Counted from the first letter of the stretch, positions 44,185 to 52,664 are shown. The stretch is DNA of 64,000 bases from JBFMFH01 sp040752275 (GCA_040752275.1 JBFMFH010000051.1:42372-106371); one strand, 5' to 3'. The notes: a model not told the origin generated them from the sequence alone. A program made the numbers and translations.

Positions 44185-46962
44185 ATGTGCCGTTCCCGTA
44201 GCCGGAGCGCTGCGCCTGCCGGCCCGCGCTTCATCGTCGTTGCTCTTGTTCTCGGTGTGGCCCTGTCGTCGGCGGCCCTGCTGGCGCAGGAGCGCACGCT
44301 GCCGAAACCCAACTACGAGCAGTCCGCGAGGTGGGTGTCCTCGAAGGTCGGCAAGCTCGTCTTCGACACGTCGGTGTCGCCCCACTGGGCCGAGACGAGC
44401 GACCGGTTCTGGTACGCCTTCGAGACAGCCCACGGCCGCACCTTCATGCTCGTCGATCCCGTCAAGCGGACCAGGGCTCCACTCTGGGACAACGCCAAGA
44501 TGGCGGCGATGCTGACCGGCATCACGCGGATTCCCTACGACTCCCAGCACTTGCCGATCCAGCCCTCGACGATGAAGTGGACGAAGAACGACACGGCCAT
44601 CCGCTTCGAGCTCGAGGTGCCGAAGGACGCGAAGATCATCGGGGAGAAGGTCGAGGAGGAGGAGAAGAAGACAGAAGACAGAATACAGAAGACAGAAGAG
44701 AAGAAGGAGGAGGTGAAGAAAGAGGAGGTGAAGAAGGAAGAAGTGAAGAAGGAAGAGGAGGTGAAGGAGGAGAAGAAGACAGAAGACAGAATACAGAAGA
44801 CAGAAGAGAAGAAGGATGTGAAGAAGGAGAAGAAAGAAGGTGAGGCGGCAGGCGAGGAGGCGGAGCCGCCGAAGACCACCAAGACGCTCTTCTTCGAATA
44901 CGACATCGCGGGCGGGACGCTGGTGCTGCTGCCGGATTTCAAGAAGGACCCGGACAAGCCCGGCTGGGCGCAGATCTCGCCCGACGACAAGACCGTCCTG
45001 TTCGCCCGTGGCCACAACCTGTTCATGATGGACGGCGAGAACTACCAGAAGGCCCTCAAGAACTTCGGCGACGCCACGATTCAGGAGGTGCAGCTCACCA
45101 CGGACGGCGAGGAGCACTACAGCTTCGCCCGCCGGCTGACCGACGAGGCCAAGACGCAGCTCAAGAAGTTCCAGAAGGGCGATACCAAGCACAAGGACGG
45201 CCCCCGCGTCCCGGCGATCACCGCCTACTGGGCCAAGGACTCGAAGAAGTTCTCCATGGTCCGCACGGACCAGCGCAAAGTCGCCGACCTCTGGGTCATC
45301 AACTCCCTTGCCAATCCGCGACCGAAGCTCGAGACGTACCGATATGCCATGCCGGGCGAGGAGAACGTCGACCAGGCCGAGCTCCTGGTCTTCGACCGCG
45401 ACGCGAAGGACCGCATCACCGTCAAGGCGGATGCCTTCAAGGATCAGAGCATCCAGGTGGCGACGACCCGAACGACCGCCCGGGAACGCGCCAATGAGAA
45501 GACCGAACCGAAATGGGTCAGCGACACCTCGGACAAGATGTACTTCTGGCGTCTCAGCCGCGACCTGCACCGGGTCGACGTGTGCGTGGCGGATACGGCG
45601 ACCGGTGAGGTGAAGCCGATCATCGAAGAGCGCCTCAACACCTACATCGAGACGCAACCGCTGTGGACGCTGGGCAACGGACAGGAGTTCATCCACTGGT
45701 CCGAGCGTGACGGGTGGGGGCACTACTACCTGTTCGATGCCAACGGCACGCTGAAGAACCAGATCACGTCCGGGGAGTTCGTCGCGGCCGGCACCGCATA
45801 CGTGGACGAGAAGCTGCGCGTGATGTACTTCACCGCGAACCACCGAGAGACAGGCGAGGATCCGTACTTCACGCACCTCTACCGCGTCAATCTCGACGGC
45901 ACCGGGCTCAAACTGCTCAACCCGGGCAACGCTTCTCACGCGGCGACGATGTCCGATACGGGGAAGTACTTCATCGACACGTCTTCGACCGTCGACACCG
46001 CTCCCGAATCTCAACTGTTCGACGCCATGGGGACGAAGATCGCCGACCTCGAGAAGACCGACGTCTCCGCTCTCGTCGAGGCGGGCTTCAAGTTCCCCGA
46101 GCGGTTCCAGGTCAAAGCCGACGATGGCGTGACGGACCTGTACGGGACGATGTACAAGCCGTTCGATTTCGATCCCGCGAAACGGTATCCGATCATCCTG
46201 TACGTATATCCCGGCCCGCAGACCGAGAGTGTGACCAAGACGTTCTCGCCGAGACAAGCCAACGTCGCCCTCGCCCAGCTCGGCTTCATCGTCGTGGAAG
46301 TGGGCAACCGGGGCGGCAACCCGCAGCGTTCGAAGTGGTACCACACCTTCGGCTACGGAAACCTGCGCGACTACGGCCTGGCGGACAAGAAGGCCGCCGT
46401 CGAGCAGCTGGCCCGCAAGTACGCGTGGATCGACCAGAACCTCGTGGGCATTTACGGGCACTCCGGCGGCGGCTTCATGTCGACGGCCGCGATGCTGGTG
46501 TATCCCGACTTCTTCAAGGTCGCGGTGTCCTCCTCCGGGAACCACGAGAACAACGTGTACAACCGGTGGTGGAGCGAGAAGCACCACGGCGTGAAGGAAG
46601 TGACCGACAAGGACGGCAAGATCACATTCGAGTACAGCATCGAGAAGAACTCCGAGATCGCGAAGAACCTGAAGGGGCACCTGCTGCTCGTGACGGGCGA
46701 CATGGACAACAACGTGCACATGGCCGGTACGCTGCGGGTGGCGGATGCGCTCATCAAGGCGAACAAGCGGTTCGACTTCTTCGTCATGCCCGGCCAGCGG
46801 CACGGCTTCGGGCCGATGAACGACTACTTCTTCTGGCTGCGGGCCGACTACTTCGCGAAGCACCTGCTCGGACAGGCGGCCGAAACCGTGGACGTGCTCG
46901 AGCTGACGCGCGAGACACCGCAGGTGGGGAGCAAGAGACAGGCGACAGGCGGCAGGCGATAG
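44185..46962 (+). CDS. S9B dipeptidyl peptidase IV-like peptidase with repeat-encoded Lys/Glu insertion
   Basis: This 925-residue exported peptidase has a signal peptide ending at LLAQ, a DPP IV N-terminal propeller and a C-terminal hydrolase domain. The nucleophile is Ser760 in GIYGHSGGGFM, and the catalytic His is in PGQRHGF. The propeller is interrupted at about residues 155-225 by a highly charged Lys/Glu segment. In that segment KKTEDRIQKTEEKKE occurs twice, encoded by heptanucleotide repeats that also occur outside genes. The last residues (QATGGRR) and the TAG stop lie in another heptanucleotide array. A strong GAGGAGGAAG precedes the ATG. It probably releases Xaa-Pro dipeptides in the periplasm. 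Confidence 0.92.
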   Translation: MCRSRSRSAAPAGPRFIVVALVLGVALSSAALLAQERTLPKPNYEQSARWVSSKVGKLVFDTSVSPHWAETSDRFWYAFETAHGRTFMLVDPVKRTRAPLWDNAKMAAMLTGITRIPYDSQHLPIQPSTMKWTKNDTAIRFELEVPKDAKIIGEKVEEEEKKTEDRIQKTEEKKEEVKKEEVKKEEVKKEEEVKEEKKTEDRIQKTEEKKDVKKEKKEGEAAGEEAEPPKTTKTLFFEYDIAGGTLVLLPDFKKDPDKPGWAQISPDDKTVLFARGHNLFMMDGENYQKALKNFGDATIQEVQLTTDGEEHYSFARRLTDEAKTQLKKFQKGDTKHKDGPRVPAITAYWAKDSKKFSMVRTDQRKVADLWVINSLANPRPKLETYRYAMPGEENVDQAELLVFDRDAKDRITVKADAFKDQSIQVATTRTTARERANEKTEPKWVSDTSDKMYFWRLSRDLHRVDVCVADTATGEVKPIIEERLNTYIETQPLWTLGNGQEFIHWSERDGWGHYYLFDANGTLKNQITSGEFVAAGTAYVDEKLRVMYFTANHRETGEDPYFTHLYRVNLDGTGLKLLNPGNASHAATMSDTGKYFIDTSSTVDTAPESQLFDAMGTKIADLEKTDVSALVEAGFKFPERFQVKADDGVTDLYGTMYKPFDFDPAKRYPIILYVYPGPQTESVTKTFSPRQANVALAQLGFIVVEVGNRGGNPQRSKWYHTFGYGNLRDYGLADKKAAVEQLARKYAWIDQNLVGIYGHSGGGFMSTAAMLVYPDFFKVAVSSSGNHENNVYNRWWSEKHHGVKEVTDKDGKITFEYSIEKNSEIAKNLKGHLLLVTGDMDNNVHMAGTLRVADALIKANKRFDFFVMPGQRHGFGPMNDYFFWLRADYFAKHLLGQAAETVDVLELTRETPQVGSKRQATGGRR
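44671..44806 (+). repeat. ACAGRAK heptanucleotide arrays inside the DPP IV-type gene
   Basis: Two identical four-unit arrays (acagaag, acagaat, acagaag, acagaag) lie at 44671-44698 and 44779-44806, exactly 108 bases (36 codons) apart. Their flanks are duplicated too. Both are in frame and add up to a Lys/Glu-rich linker. Confidence 0.92.
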
Positions 46963-46974
46963 GCGATAGGCGGC
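46940..46974 (+). repeat. Heptanucleotide tandem repeat, AGGCGAT family
   Basis: Five units (aggcgac, aggcggc, aggcgat, aggcgat, aggcggc) span the last codons and stop codon (TAG at 46960-46962) of the DPP IV-type gene. Confidence 0.9.
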
Positions 46975-47002
46975 AGTCGCGCGGTTGCCTGCGGGAGGGG
47001 GC

Positions 47003-47051
47003 TTGACGCACGTCCCGTTCGTGGTTATTATTCGGTTGTTGGCGAATCAAC
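47003..47051 (+). promoter_or_regulatory. Promoter and candidate operator of the sdpR-sdpI pair
   Basis: TTGACG at 47003-47008 and TATTAT at 47026-47031 are 17 bases apart. Just downstream, GTTGTTG (47035-47041) and AATCAAC (47045-47051) form an imperfect inverted repeat, placed where an ArsR-type autorepressor would block initiation. Confidence 0.6.
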
Positions 47052-47097
47052 GAAAGAGCGGGGCGCCGCCCCGCCTGCCAGCTCCCGGAGCTGCATC

Positions 47098-47385
47098 ATG
47101 GGGATGGACGATATCTTCCGGGCCCTCAGCGATCCGACCCGCCGCGAGATCCTCCGCCTCCTCCGGCGCAGCGACCTGAGCGCCGGGGCGCTTGCCGAAC
47201 GATTCCCGCTCGCCAAATCAACGCTCTCGGGCCATTTCCAGGTCCTTCGCCAGGCAGGCCTGATCGTGGCCGAGAAGCGCGGGACGAGCATCCGGTACAG
47301 CTTGAATGTTGGAGCCCTCGAAGAAGCGCTGGCCGTCGTCCTCGAGACGTTGCACGTCGGTTCGCGCAAGGAGCAGGTGTCATGA
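47098..47385 (+). CDS. ArsR-type winged-helix autorepressor (SdpR-like)
   Basis: This 95-residue regulator has the ArsR core: DIFRALSDPTRREILRLLRR, ALAERFPLAKSTLSGHFQVL (recognition helix) and the wing AGLIVAEKRGTSIRYSLN. It has no cysteine metal-binding motif. Together with the following SdpI-like gene this matches the Bacillus SdpR/SdpI arrangement, in which SdpR represses its own operon and is sequestered at the membrane by SdpI when the SdpC toxin is bound. A GGAG sits seven bases before the ATG. The stop overlaps the next start as ATGA. Confidence 0.9.
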   Translation: MGMDDIFRALSDPTRREILRLLRRSDLSAGALAERFPLAKSTLSGHFQVLRQAGLIVAEKRGTSIRYSLNVGALEEALAVVLETLHVGSRKEQVS

Positions 47386-48074
47386 AGTTCCGGCGTTGGG
47401 CGGAATGGACTCAGCTCGGCCTGGTGGCCGCCATGTTCCTGGCGGGCAGCCTCGCCTGGACGTCGGCGCCCGACAGGATCCCCATTCACTGGGGCGCCGA
47501 CGGCACAGTCGATCGATACGGCGGGAAGCTCGAGGGACTCCTGGGCTTGCCGGCGTTCGCGCTCCTGCTCTACCTGCTGCTCCGCTACATGCCCCGGATC
47601 GATCCCGGCCGGGCGAACTACCAGTCGTTCGTGGGCGCCTATGCCTGGTTCCGCACCGCGATCATCGGCTTCTTCGCCGCCCTCTACGGGGTCGTGCTCT
47701 ACGTGACGTTCGGCGGCTCGGTCAACATGTCGCAGTTGATGCCCCACGTGCTCGGCGTGTTCCTGATAATCATCGGTCCCCTCATGGGTAAGATCCGCCC
47801 GAACTGGTTCATTGGCATCCGGACGCCGTGGACGCTGTCGAGCAAGATCGCGTGGGTGCGGACGCACCGGCTCGGCGGCTGGCTGTTCACGGCACTCGGG
47901 GTCGCGTTCATTCTCGCGACCTCCATCTTCGGGCCGTCTTCCCTCAAGATCCTGCTCGTGGCCATCGTCGGCCTCGTGGTGACCCTGGCGGTCTACTCGT
48001 GGTTCGTCTGGAAGGACGACCCGGAGAAGGTGGCGCCCGCGGACACGGCACCCGCGGGGGGGGACCAGGACTGA
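47382..48074 (+). CDS. SdpI-like immunity/DUF1648 membrane protein
   Basis: This 230-residue membrane protein has about six helices. The N-terminal DUF1648 signature is SAPDRIPIHWGADGTVDRYG, and the SdpI signature GKIRPNWFIGIRTPWTLSS lies near residue 135, followed by WVRTHRLGGWLF. In Bacillus, SdpI gives immunity to the SDP cannibalism toxin and also signals to SdpR. No toxin precursor (SdpA/B/C-like) is in this window, so the partner is unknown. AGGAG lies eight bases before the ATG, and the gene is translationally coupled to the repressor. Confidence 0.9.
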   Translation: MKFRRWAEWTQLGLVAAMFLAGSLAWTSAPDRIPIHWGADGTVDRYGGKLEGLLGLPAFALLLYLLLRYMPRIDPGRANYQSFVGAYAWFRTAIIGFFAALYGVVLYVTFGGSVNMSQLMPHVLGVFLIIIGPLMGKIRPNWFIGIRTPWTLSSKIAWVRTHRLGGWLFTALGVAFILATSIFGPSSLKILLVAIVGLVVTLAVYSWFVWKDDPEKVAPADTAPAGGDQD

Positions 48075-48102
48075 TCCCGGACTCGCACCCATCGCCTCGC
48101 AC

Positions 48103-48132
48103 CTGACGCCAGCCCCGCAGTTGGCGCATAAT
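48103..48132 (+). promoter_or_regulatory. Promoter of the M28 peptidase, probably leaderless
   Basis: CTGACG at 48103-48108 and CATAAT at 48127-48132 are 18 bases apart. CATAAT ends eight bases before the ATG with no ribosome binding site between. Confidence 0.45.
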
Positions 48133-48140
48133 CCCCCGTC

Positions 48141-50462
48141 ATGAGGTCCCGACAGCCTACCGCGGGTGCGATCTTCACGGCCCTTCTTCTGGTGACGGGT
48201 GCCGCAGGCAGCCTCTGGCTCAGCGGTCCGCCAACGGCCTCCGGGCCGGTGGAGGACACGGTGGAGTTCTCGACTCCTCGTGCGATGGCTCACGTCGAGG
48301 AGATCGCGCAGCAGCCGCACCCGACGGGCTCGGCCGAACACGCACGCGTCCGGGAGTATCTGGTCCGGACGCTCCAGGCGATGCTGCTCCCCGTCGAGCA
48401 TCAGCGAACGACGGTGGCGCGGATCTTCACACGGGGCGGGGCCGCCGGACCTATACGGGCGGCGCGCGTGCACAACCTGCTGACACGCATCCGCGGCACG
48501 GACAGCACGGGGGCGGTCCTGCTCGCCTCCCACTACGATTCCGTGCCTGCCGCGCCCGGCGCCGCCGATGCCGCGTCGTGCGTGGCCGCCATCCTCGAAG
48601 CGGCCCGCGCGCTGCGGGAGGGCCAGCCGCTCCGCAACGACGTGATCGTCCTGCTGACCGATGGCGAGGAAGACGGATTGCTCGGTGCCGCCGCGTTCGT
48701 CGAGCAGCACCCGTGGGCCCGCGACGTCCGCCTGGTCCTGAACTTCGAGGCACGCGGGACGGGTGGTCCCTCGCAAATGTTCGAAACGAGCACCGGCAAC
48801 GGCCGGATCGTGGACGAGTGGGCCCACCACATCCCGTTCGCCACCGGGTCCTCCCTCGGCTACGAGATCTACAAGCGGCTGCCCAACGACACTGACTTCA
48901 CCATGTTCAAGCAGCTCAACGCGGAGGGCCTGAACTTCGCGTTCATCGACAACGTCGAGGCCTATCACACGCCCGCGGACGCACCTGTCTCGCTCGCTCG
49001 AGCCAGCCTGCAGGCGCACGGAACAACCGCGCTCGCGCTGGTCCGGCGCTTCGGCGCCATCGATCTCGACGCCCTTGACGCCCGTGATGCCGTGTTCTTT
49101 TCAATGCCCCTCGGCTATGCGGTGTCCTACTCGACGCTGTGGGTCCTTCCGCTGGCTGGACTGCTGCTCGCCGCGTGGGTTGTGACGTTCGTCTTCCTGC
49201 GCCGGCGCGGCGCGACCAGCGCCGGCGGCACCATCCTGGCGGCGATCATCACCGCCGCGATCGCGGCCGGTGCGGTGTTCGCCGGCCTTCGTTATCAACG
49301 TTTCCCTGTGTGGCTGCACGACCGCTGGCTCGGCGAAGCCGCGGTGACGACCAACGCCGCCTACGCATTCAGCCTCGTGTGCGCCCTTGCCGGCGCGTGG
49401 CTCGCCATCCAGGCTCTGCTACGCCGGGCCTTTGCGCCGCACACGCTGGCGCTCGGTGCGTCCTTCGTCTGGCTCCTGGCCGCGGGAGCCGCCGCCTGGT
49501 GGCTGCCCGGAGCCAGCTACGTCGTCTTCTGGCCTGTGGTGGCGGCTGTCATCGCGACGGCCGTCCTGTCGCCCGACACGACGAAGCGGGCGCGGTCGCT
49601 CCCTGCCACGCTCGCGCTGTGGGTGCTCGCCGTTCCGACCCTCGCGATCGTCGTCCCGACGGCCGCGTCGCTGTTCGCGGCCGTCGGCACCGGCAGGGAG
49701 GGTGGGGCCGCGATCGCGGCGTGCACGATCCTGGCGCTGGGCACCCTGGTGCCCCAAGTCGAGCTCGTGACCGAGGGGCGCCGCTGGTGGCCCGCTGTCG
49801 TGGCCTTCCTCGCAGGAGTTGGTGCCCTGGTCGCCGGGGCCTGGACGGCACCCTACGGGCCGGCACATCCGCGACCCGTCAACATGGTCTACGTGCTGGA
49901 TGCCGACACCGCGACGGCACGCTGGGCGAGCAGTGCCGCGGACATGCACCCGTGGCTGGAGCAGTACCTGACGCGGACGCCCGCCAGAGGACCGCTCAGC
50001 GTGCTCGCATCCGCGCGTGCGTCCGCAGACTACTGGCAGCATGACGCGCCGGCCCTCCCCTTGGCACCACCCGAGGCGACCGTCATCGATGACACGGCGG
50101 CTGCCGGCGATCGCCTCGTGACCCTTCGGGTGGTCTCGCCCCGCCACGGGCGCACCCTCTCGCTGCGCATCCCGGACGCGGCGGTCGTCGACACCTGGAT
50201 CGGCGGCGTGCGCGCCGGAGGGAATCGCGGCGGGCCGGGCTGGGAGCAGGGGCGCTGGTCGCTCGACTACATCGACCCGCCCGAGTCGGGCCTCGTCCTG
50301 CAGCTTCGCATCAAGGGCCGGCTGCCTGTGACGATGGCGCTGGTCGATCGCACGCATGGGCTCCCGGAGGTTCCGGGACGAGAACTCGATCCGCGCCCGC
50401 CGGCGCTGACGACCATTCAGAACGGCGATGTGACGGTGGTGTCGCGCACGATCCGCTTCTAG
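48141..50462 (+). CDS. Membrane-anchored M28 family zinc peptidase
   Basis: This 773-residue protein begins with a signal anchor, followed by an M28 catalytic domain (about residues 50-310). The zinc ligands are in ASHYDSVP (about 131) and AADAAS, with Glu in LTDGEEDGLLG and the later FEARGTGG and NDTDFTMF motifs. The rest comprises about eight transmembrane helices (330-580) and a C-terminal periplasmic beta-domain (about 590-773). The layout resembles eukaryotic ERMP1-type M28 proteases and their bacterial relatives. Aminopeptidase activity at the outer face of the inner membrane is inferred. Confidence 0.9.
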   Translation: MRSRQPTAGAIFTALLLVTGAAGSLWLSGPPTASGPVEDTVEFSTPRAMAHVEEIAQQPHPTGSAEHARVREYLVRTLQAMLLPVEHQRTTVARIFTRGGAAGPIRAARVHNLLTRIRGTDSTGAVLLASHYDSVPAAPGAADAASCVAAILEAARALREGQPLRNDVIVLLTDGEEDGLLGAAAFVEQHPWARDVRLVLNFEARGTGGPSQMFETSTGNGRIVDEWAHHIPFATGSSLGYEIYKRLPNDTDFTMFKQLNAEGLNFAFIDNVEAYHTPADAPVSLARASLQAHGTTALALVRRFGAIDLDALDARDAVFFSMPLGYAVSYSTLWVLPLAGLLLAAWVVTFVFLRRRGATSAGGTILAAIITAAIAAGAVFAGLRYQRFPVWLHDRWLGEAAVTTNAAYAFSLVCALAGAWLAIQALLRRAFAPHTLALGASFVWLLAAGAAAWWLPGASYVVFWPVVAAVIATAVLSPDTTKRARSLPATLALWVLAVPTLAIVVPTAASLFAAVGTGREGGAAIAACTILALGTLVPQVELVTEGRRWWPAVVAFLAGVGALVAGAWTAPYGPAHPRPVNMVYVLDADTATARWASSAADMHPWLEQYLTRTPARGPLSVLASARASADYWQHDAPALPLAPPEATVIDDTAAAGDRLVTLRVVSPRHGRTLSLRIPDAAVVDTWIGGVRAGGNRGGPGWEQGRWSLDYIDPPESGLVLQLRIKGRLPVTMALVDRTHGLPEVPGRELDPRPPALTTIQNGDVTVVSRTIRF

Positions 50463-50496
50463 CGAGGCTGCGCCTCAGACCGCCGAGGCGTGTGGT

Positions 50497-50543
50497 GGCG
50501 GCTCCGCCTCGCTAGATCACAGTGTTGGCTTTGCCCCGCCCTC
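50497..50543 (+). repeat. Dispersed repeat, copy A
   Basis: This block (ggcggctccgcctcgctaga then tcacagtgttggctttgcc) is clearly similar to 52672-52715. The most conserved part is gcctcgc-ag-tcac-gtgttggc-ttgcc. The copies bracket the mltB-cspA-rpoZ genes. Confidence 0.55.
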
Positions 50544-50618
50544 CGGCGGGGCGAAGACGTCTTGAAGGCCTGACCGAAACTTGACTCATCTGCAACGGAT
50601 CTTGGCCTTCAAGACGTC
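50534..50618. terminator. Two hairpins between converging M28 and mltB genes
   Basis: A CCCCGCC/GGCGGGG hairpin with a four-base loop lies at 50534-50551. Directly after it, gacgtcttgaaggcc at 50556-50570 and its exact reverse complement at 50604-50618 form a 15-bp inverted repeat with a 33-base spacer. A bidirectional terminator is likely, although no long U-tract follows. Confidence 0.5.
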
Positions 50619-50646
50619 TCGCGTTGGTGCGGGGACAGGCACCGGA

Positions 50647-51651
50647 TCATCGGATCCGATCCGCCAGCAACGCCACGCTCAGTGCGTACGGGTGGGCGCA
50701 GTTGTAGGAGAGGAGCGCCTCGTAGTTCTGGTAGACCAGGTAGGCGTGCCTGTCGACCCTGACGAGCGACGCCGCCATGTTGCTGGCCGGCAGCGAAGAC
50801 CCGTTGGCGAGCTTCACGCCAAGCGCACGCCACTCGTTGACGGATCGCGCCTCGCTCATGCTGCGGACGGCCTCGCACGCTCCCCTTCCACGCGCCGGCA
50901 CTGCCGCGCGCACACGTAACGTGACGGCCTTGGAGAGCGACACGCCGCGACCCCACCGGACGCCTGTCTTCCAACCGTTGGCGCGCAGGTAGTTGGCCAT
51001 GGACGCAAAGACGTCCGGCAGCGTCGCCCAGATGTCGCGCCGGCCGTCTCTGTCGTAGTCGACGGCATACCGCAGGTAGCTCGACGGCATGAACTGCGGC
51101 TGCCCCATGGCGCCTGCCCACGAACCCCTGAGCTCGTCCACCCCGAATCCGTCCTCGTCGATGATTCGAAGCGCCGAGAACAGCTCCTCGCGAAACAGGC
51201 TCCTCCGCCCGTCGTAGGCGAGCGTGACCAGTGTGGCGATCGTCGGCCGCACGCCCGTGAAGCGGCCGAAGTTCGACTCGAGGCCCCAGATCGCGACGAC
51301 GATCGACGCAGGCACGCCGTACGCGGCCGACACCCGGCCCAGCATCTGGCGATGGCGGATGGCCATGTCACGGGCCGTCCTCACGACCCTCGGCGTCAGC
51401 CGTTGTCTGAGGTACTGCTCGATCGTGAGTGTCGTCTCGGCCTGCGCGCGGTCCCTTTCGAGGACGATTGGCAAGGGTTCGATCCCCCCGAGCGCGGCGG
51501 TGACGGTTCTCTCAGAGATGCCTCGGCCGAGGGCTTCCGTCCTGAGCGCGGCGAGCCAGTCGTCGAACGACGGCTGCTCCTGGGCAGAACCGACGGCATT
51601 CGCCCCGGCTGTTGACAGCAGCACGGCAATTGCGACGAGGAGGAGAGACAT
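50647..51651 (-). CDS. mltB: Lytic murein transglycosylase, MltB-like (GH103)
   Basis: This 334-residue enzyme cleaves the MurNAc-GlcNAc bond of peptidoglycan, forming 1,6-anhydro ends. A signal peptide covers about 1-20 (MSLLLVAIAVLLSTAGANA). The catalytic Glu125 is in AIWGLESNFGRF, and the SLT-like groove is marked by SWAGAMGQPQFMPSSYLRYA and VDYDRDGRRDIW. A C-terminal region with LSYNCAHPYALSVALLADR matches the family end. There is no lipobox, so it is a soluble MltB rather than the lipoprotein form. The ATG at 51651 starts the signal peptide; the frame is open to 51699. Confidence 0.9.
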   Translation of the reverse strand: MSLLLVAIAVLLSTAGANAVGSAQEQPSFDDWLAALRTEALGRGISERTVTAALGGIEPLPIVLERDRAQAETTLTIEQYLRQRLTPRVVRTARDMAIRHRQMLGRVSAAYGVPASIVVAIWGLESNFGRFTGVRPTIATLVTLAYDGRRSLFREELFSALRIIDEDGFGVDELRGSWAGAMGQPQFMPSSYLRYAVDYDRDGRRDIWATLPDVFASMANYLRANGWKTGVRWGRGVSLSKAVTLRVRAAVPARGRGACEAVRSMSEARSVNEWRALGVKLANGSSLPASNMAASLVRVDRHAYLVYQNYEALLSYNCAHPYALSVALLADRIR

Positions 51652-51941
51652 CACCCGCAACCCGGCACCCCAGACCAGTGTATCGTGACCGGGAACCACC
51701 GGGCCCCGGCTCCGTCTGTGGACCAGAGGATGTGGGCGAGCTGTTCAGCCGAGTCGGCAGGGTGATCCGCCACGTGCCGTCGATACGAGGGTGTACGAAG
51801 ACCGTCGCCTCGCTCGCACGACACCGCGAAGCCCTGGGGGCTGTGGCGTGCCCGGCCGCTGCAGAATTGGATCTGACCATCACCGTACGCCGCAGCTCAT
51901 TCGGCTACGACCACCGGTGATGGTCAGGAAGGGTGGAGCGC

Positions 51942-52142
51942 CTACGCGCGCTGCACCGCGACGGCCCGCGGACCCTTCGGTCCCGCCTGCTTCTCGAACG
52001 TCACGCGGTCTCCCTGCCTCAGCGTGTCGAAATCGAGCCCCGACAGCAACTGGTCGCGGTGGAAGAAATACTCCTCCCCGCTGTCTGTGGCGATGAAGCC
52101 GAAGCCCCGGTCCGTCACAACGCGTTTCACGGTTCCGTTCAT
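51942..52142 (-). CDS. Cold shock domain protein (CspA family)
   Basis: This 66-residue single CSD protein binds single-stranded RNA/DNA and acts as an RNA chaperone. RNP1 is DRGFGFIAT and RNP2 is EYFFHRDQL. Unlike typical CspA (KGFGFI, VFVHFS), RNP2 here has YFFHRDQ, a variant common in small acidobacterial or proteobacterial CSPs. AAGGAG lies eight bases before the ATG. It sits 67 bases downstream of rpoZ on the same strand and may share its transcript. Confidence 0.92.
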   Translation of the reverse strand: MNGTVKRVVTDRGFGFIATDSGEEYFFHRDQLLSGLDFDTLRQGDRVTFEKQAGPKGPRAVAVQRA

Positions 52143-52209
52143 GTCTGCGTACTCCTTGCTGGTCGATAGAGATGGGCTGAGGTGGCGCGTCAGATGCTCG
52201 AGGACGGTC

Positions 52210-52401
52210 CTACACCTTGGCCGGGCTCGGACTATCCGGCACCTTGGCAACCTTGCCCGCGGCCACCTCGAGCTGCGCCGTGGTGGTGTGCTTGTCGGCA
52301 ACGTCGACCCGGGGCGTGCAGCCGCGCATGAGCTGCGCGGCACGCTGGGCGGACACCACGACGAATTCGAAGGCGTTGGTTCCCGCGGGAAGCGTGACCA
52401 T
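52210..52401 (-). CDS. rpoZ: RNA polymerase omega subunit-like protein
   Basis: This short 63-residue protein contains the omega core. It reads NAFEFVVVSAQRAAQLMRGC, matching the N-terminal helix of omega that starts in most bacteria with RFxLVxxAxxRARQL, then KHTTTAQLEVAAGKV, matching the KxxTxALxEIxxGK helix. Omega binds the beta' C-terminus and stabilises RNA polymerase. It lacks the extended tail of longer omegas. No gmk or spoT gene is adjacent, which is the usual context, so it could be a second, stand-alone omega. The ATG at 52401 is chosen; an upstream in-frame ATG at 52464 is unlikely. Confidence 0.8.
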   Translation of the reverse strand: MVTLPAGTNAFEFVVVSAQRAAQLMRGCTPRVDVADKHTTTAQLEVAAGKVAKVPDSPSPAKV

Positions 52402-52664
52402 GCGAATCCCCCTGCCTGGTACCCGAGAGTGAATGCGCCGGCACGGCGGCCGACCAAGAGCCACCAGACCAGCACGGCGGACGTCGGCCGGGTCAACCGA
52501 GAACGGCTTTGATGAGGCTGGGGCACCCTTCGAGCGACGGGGTGTATCGGCAGGACTCAGGAAAGCAGGACCTGGCGATTATACACCAGTTCGGCCTGAA
52601 CCCCGGGGTTTCCGTGGATTCGGTTTCACAACCGGCGCGGGTCCTGTCGCCGGACAGCCCACCG

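Noticed and set aside
44119..46863. 914-codon minus frame with long Leu-rich runs
   Set aside because: Antisense of the DPP IV-type gene; the Leu runs are the complement of the Lys/Glu repeat region.
51652..51941. Possible gene between mltB and cspA (for example a minus-strand frame at 51512-51883)
   Set aside because: The frame overlaps mltB antisense-like codons and shows no motif or ribosome binding site; I see nothing definite in this gap.
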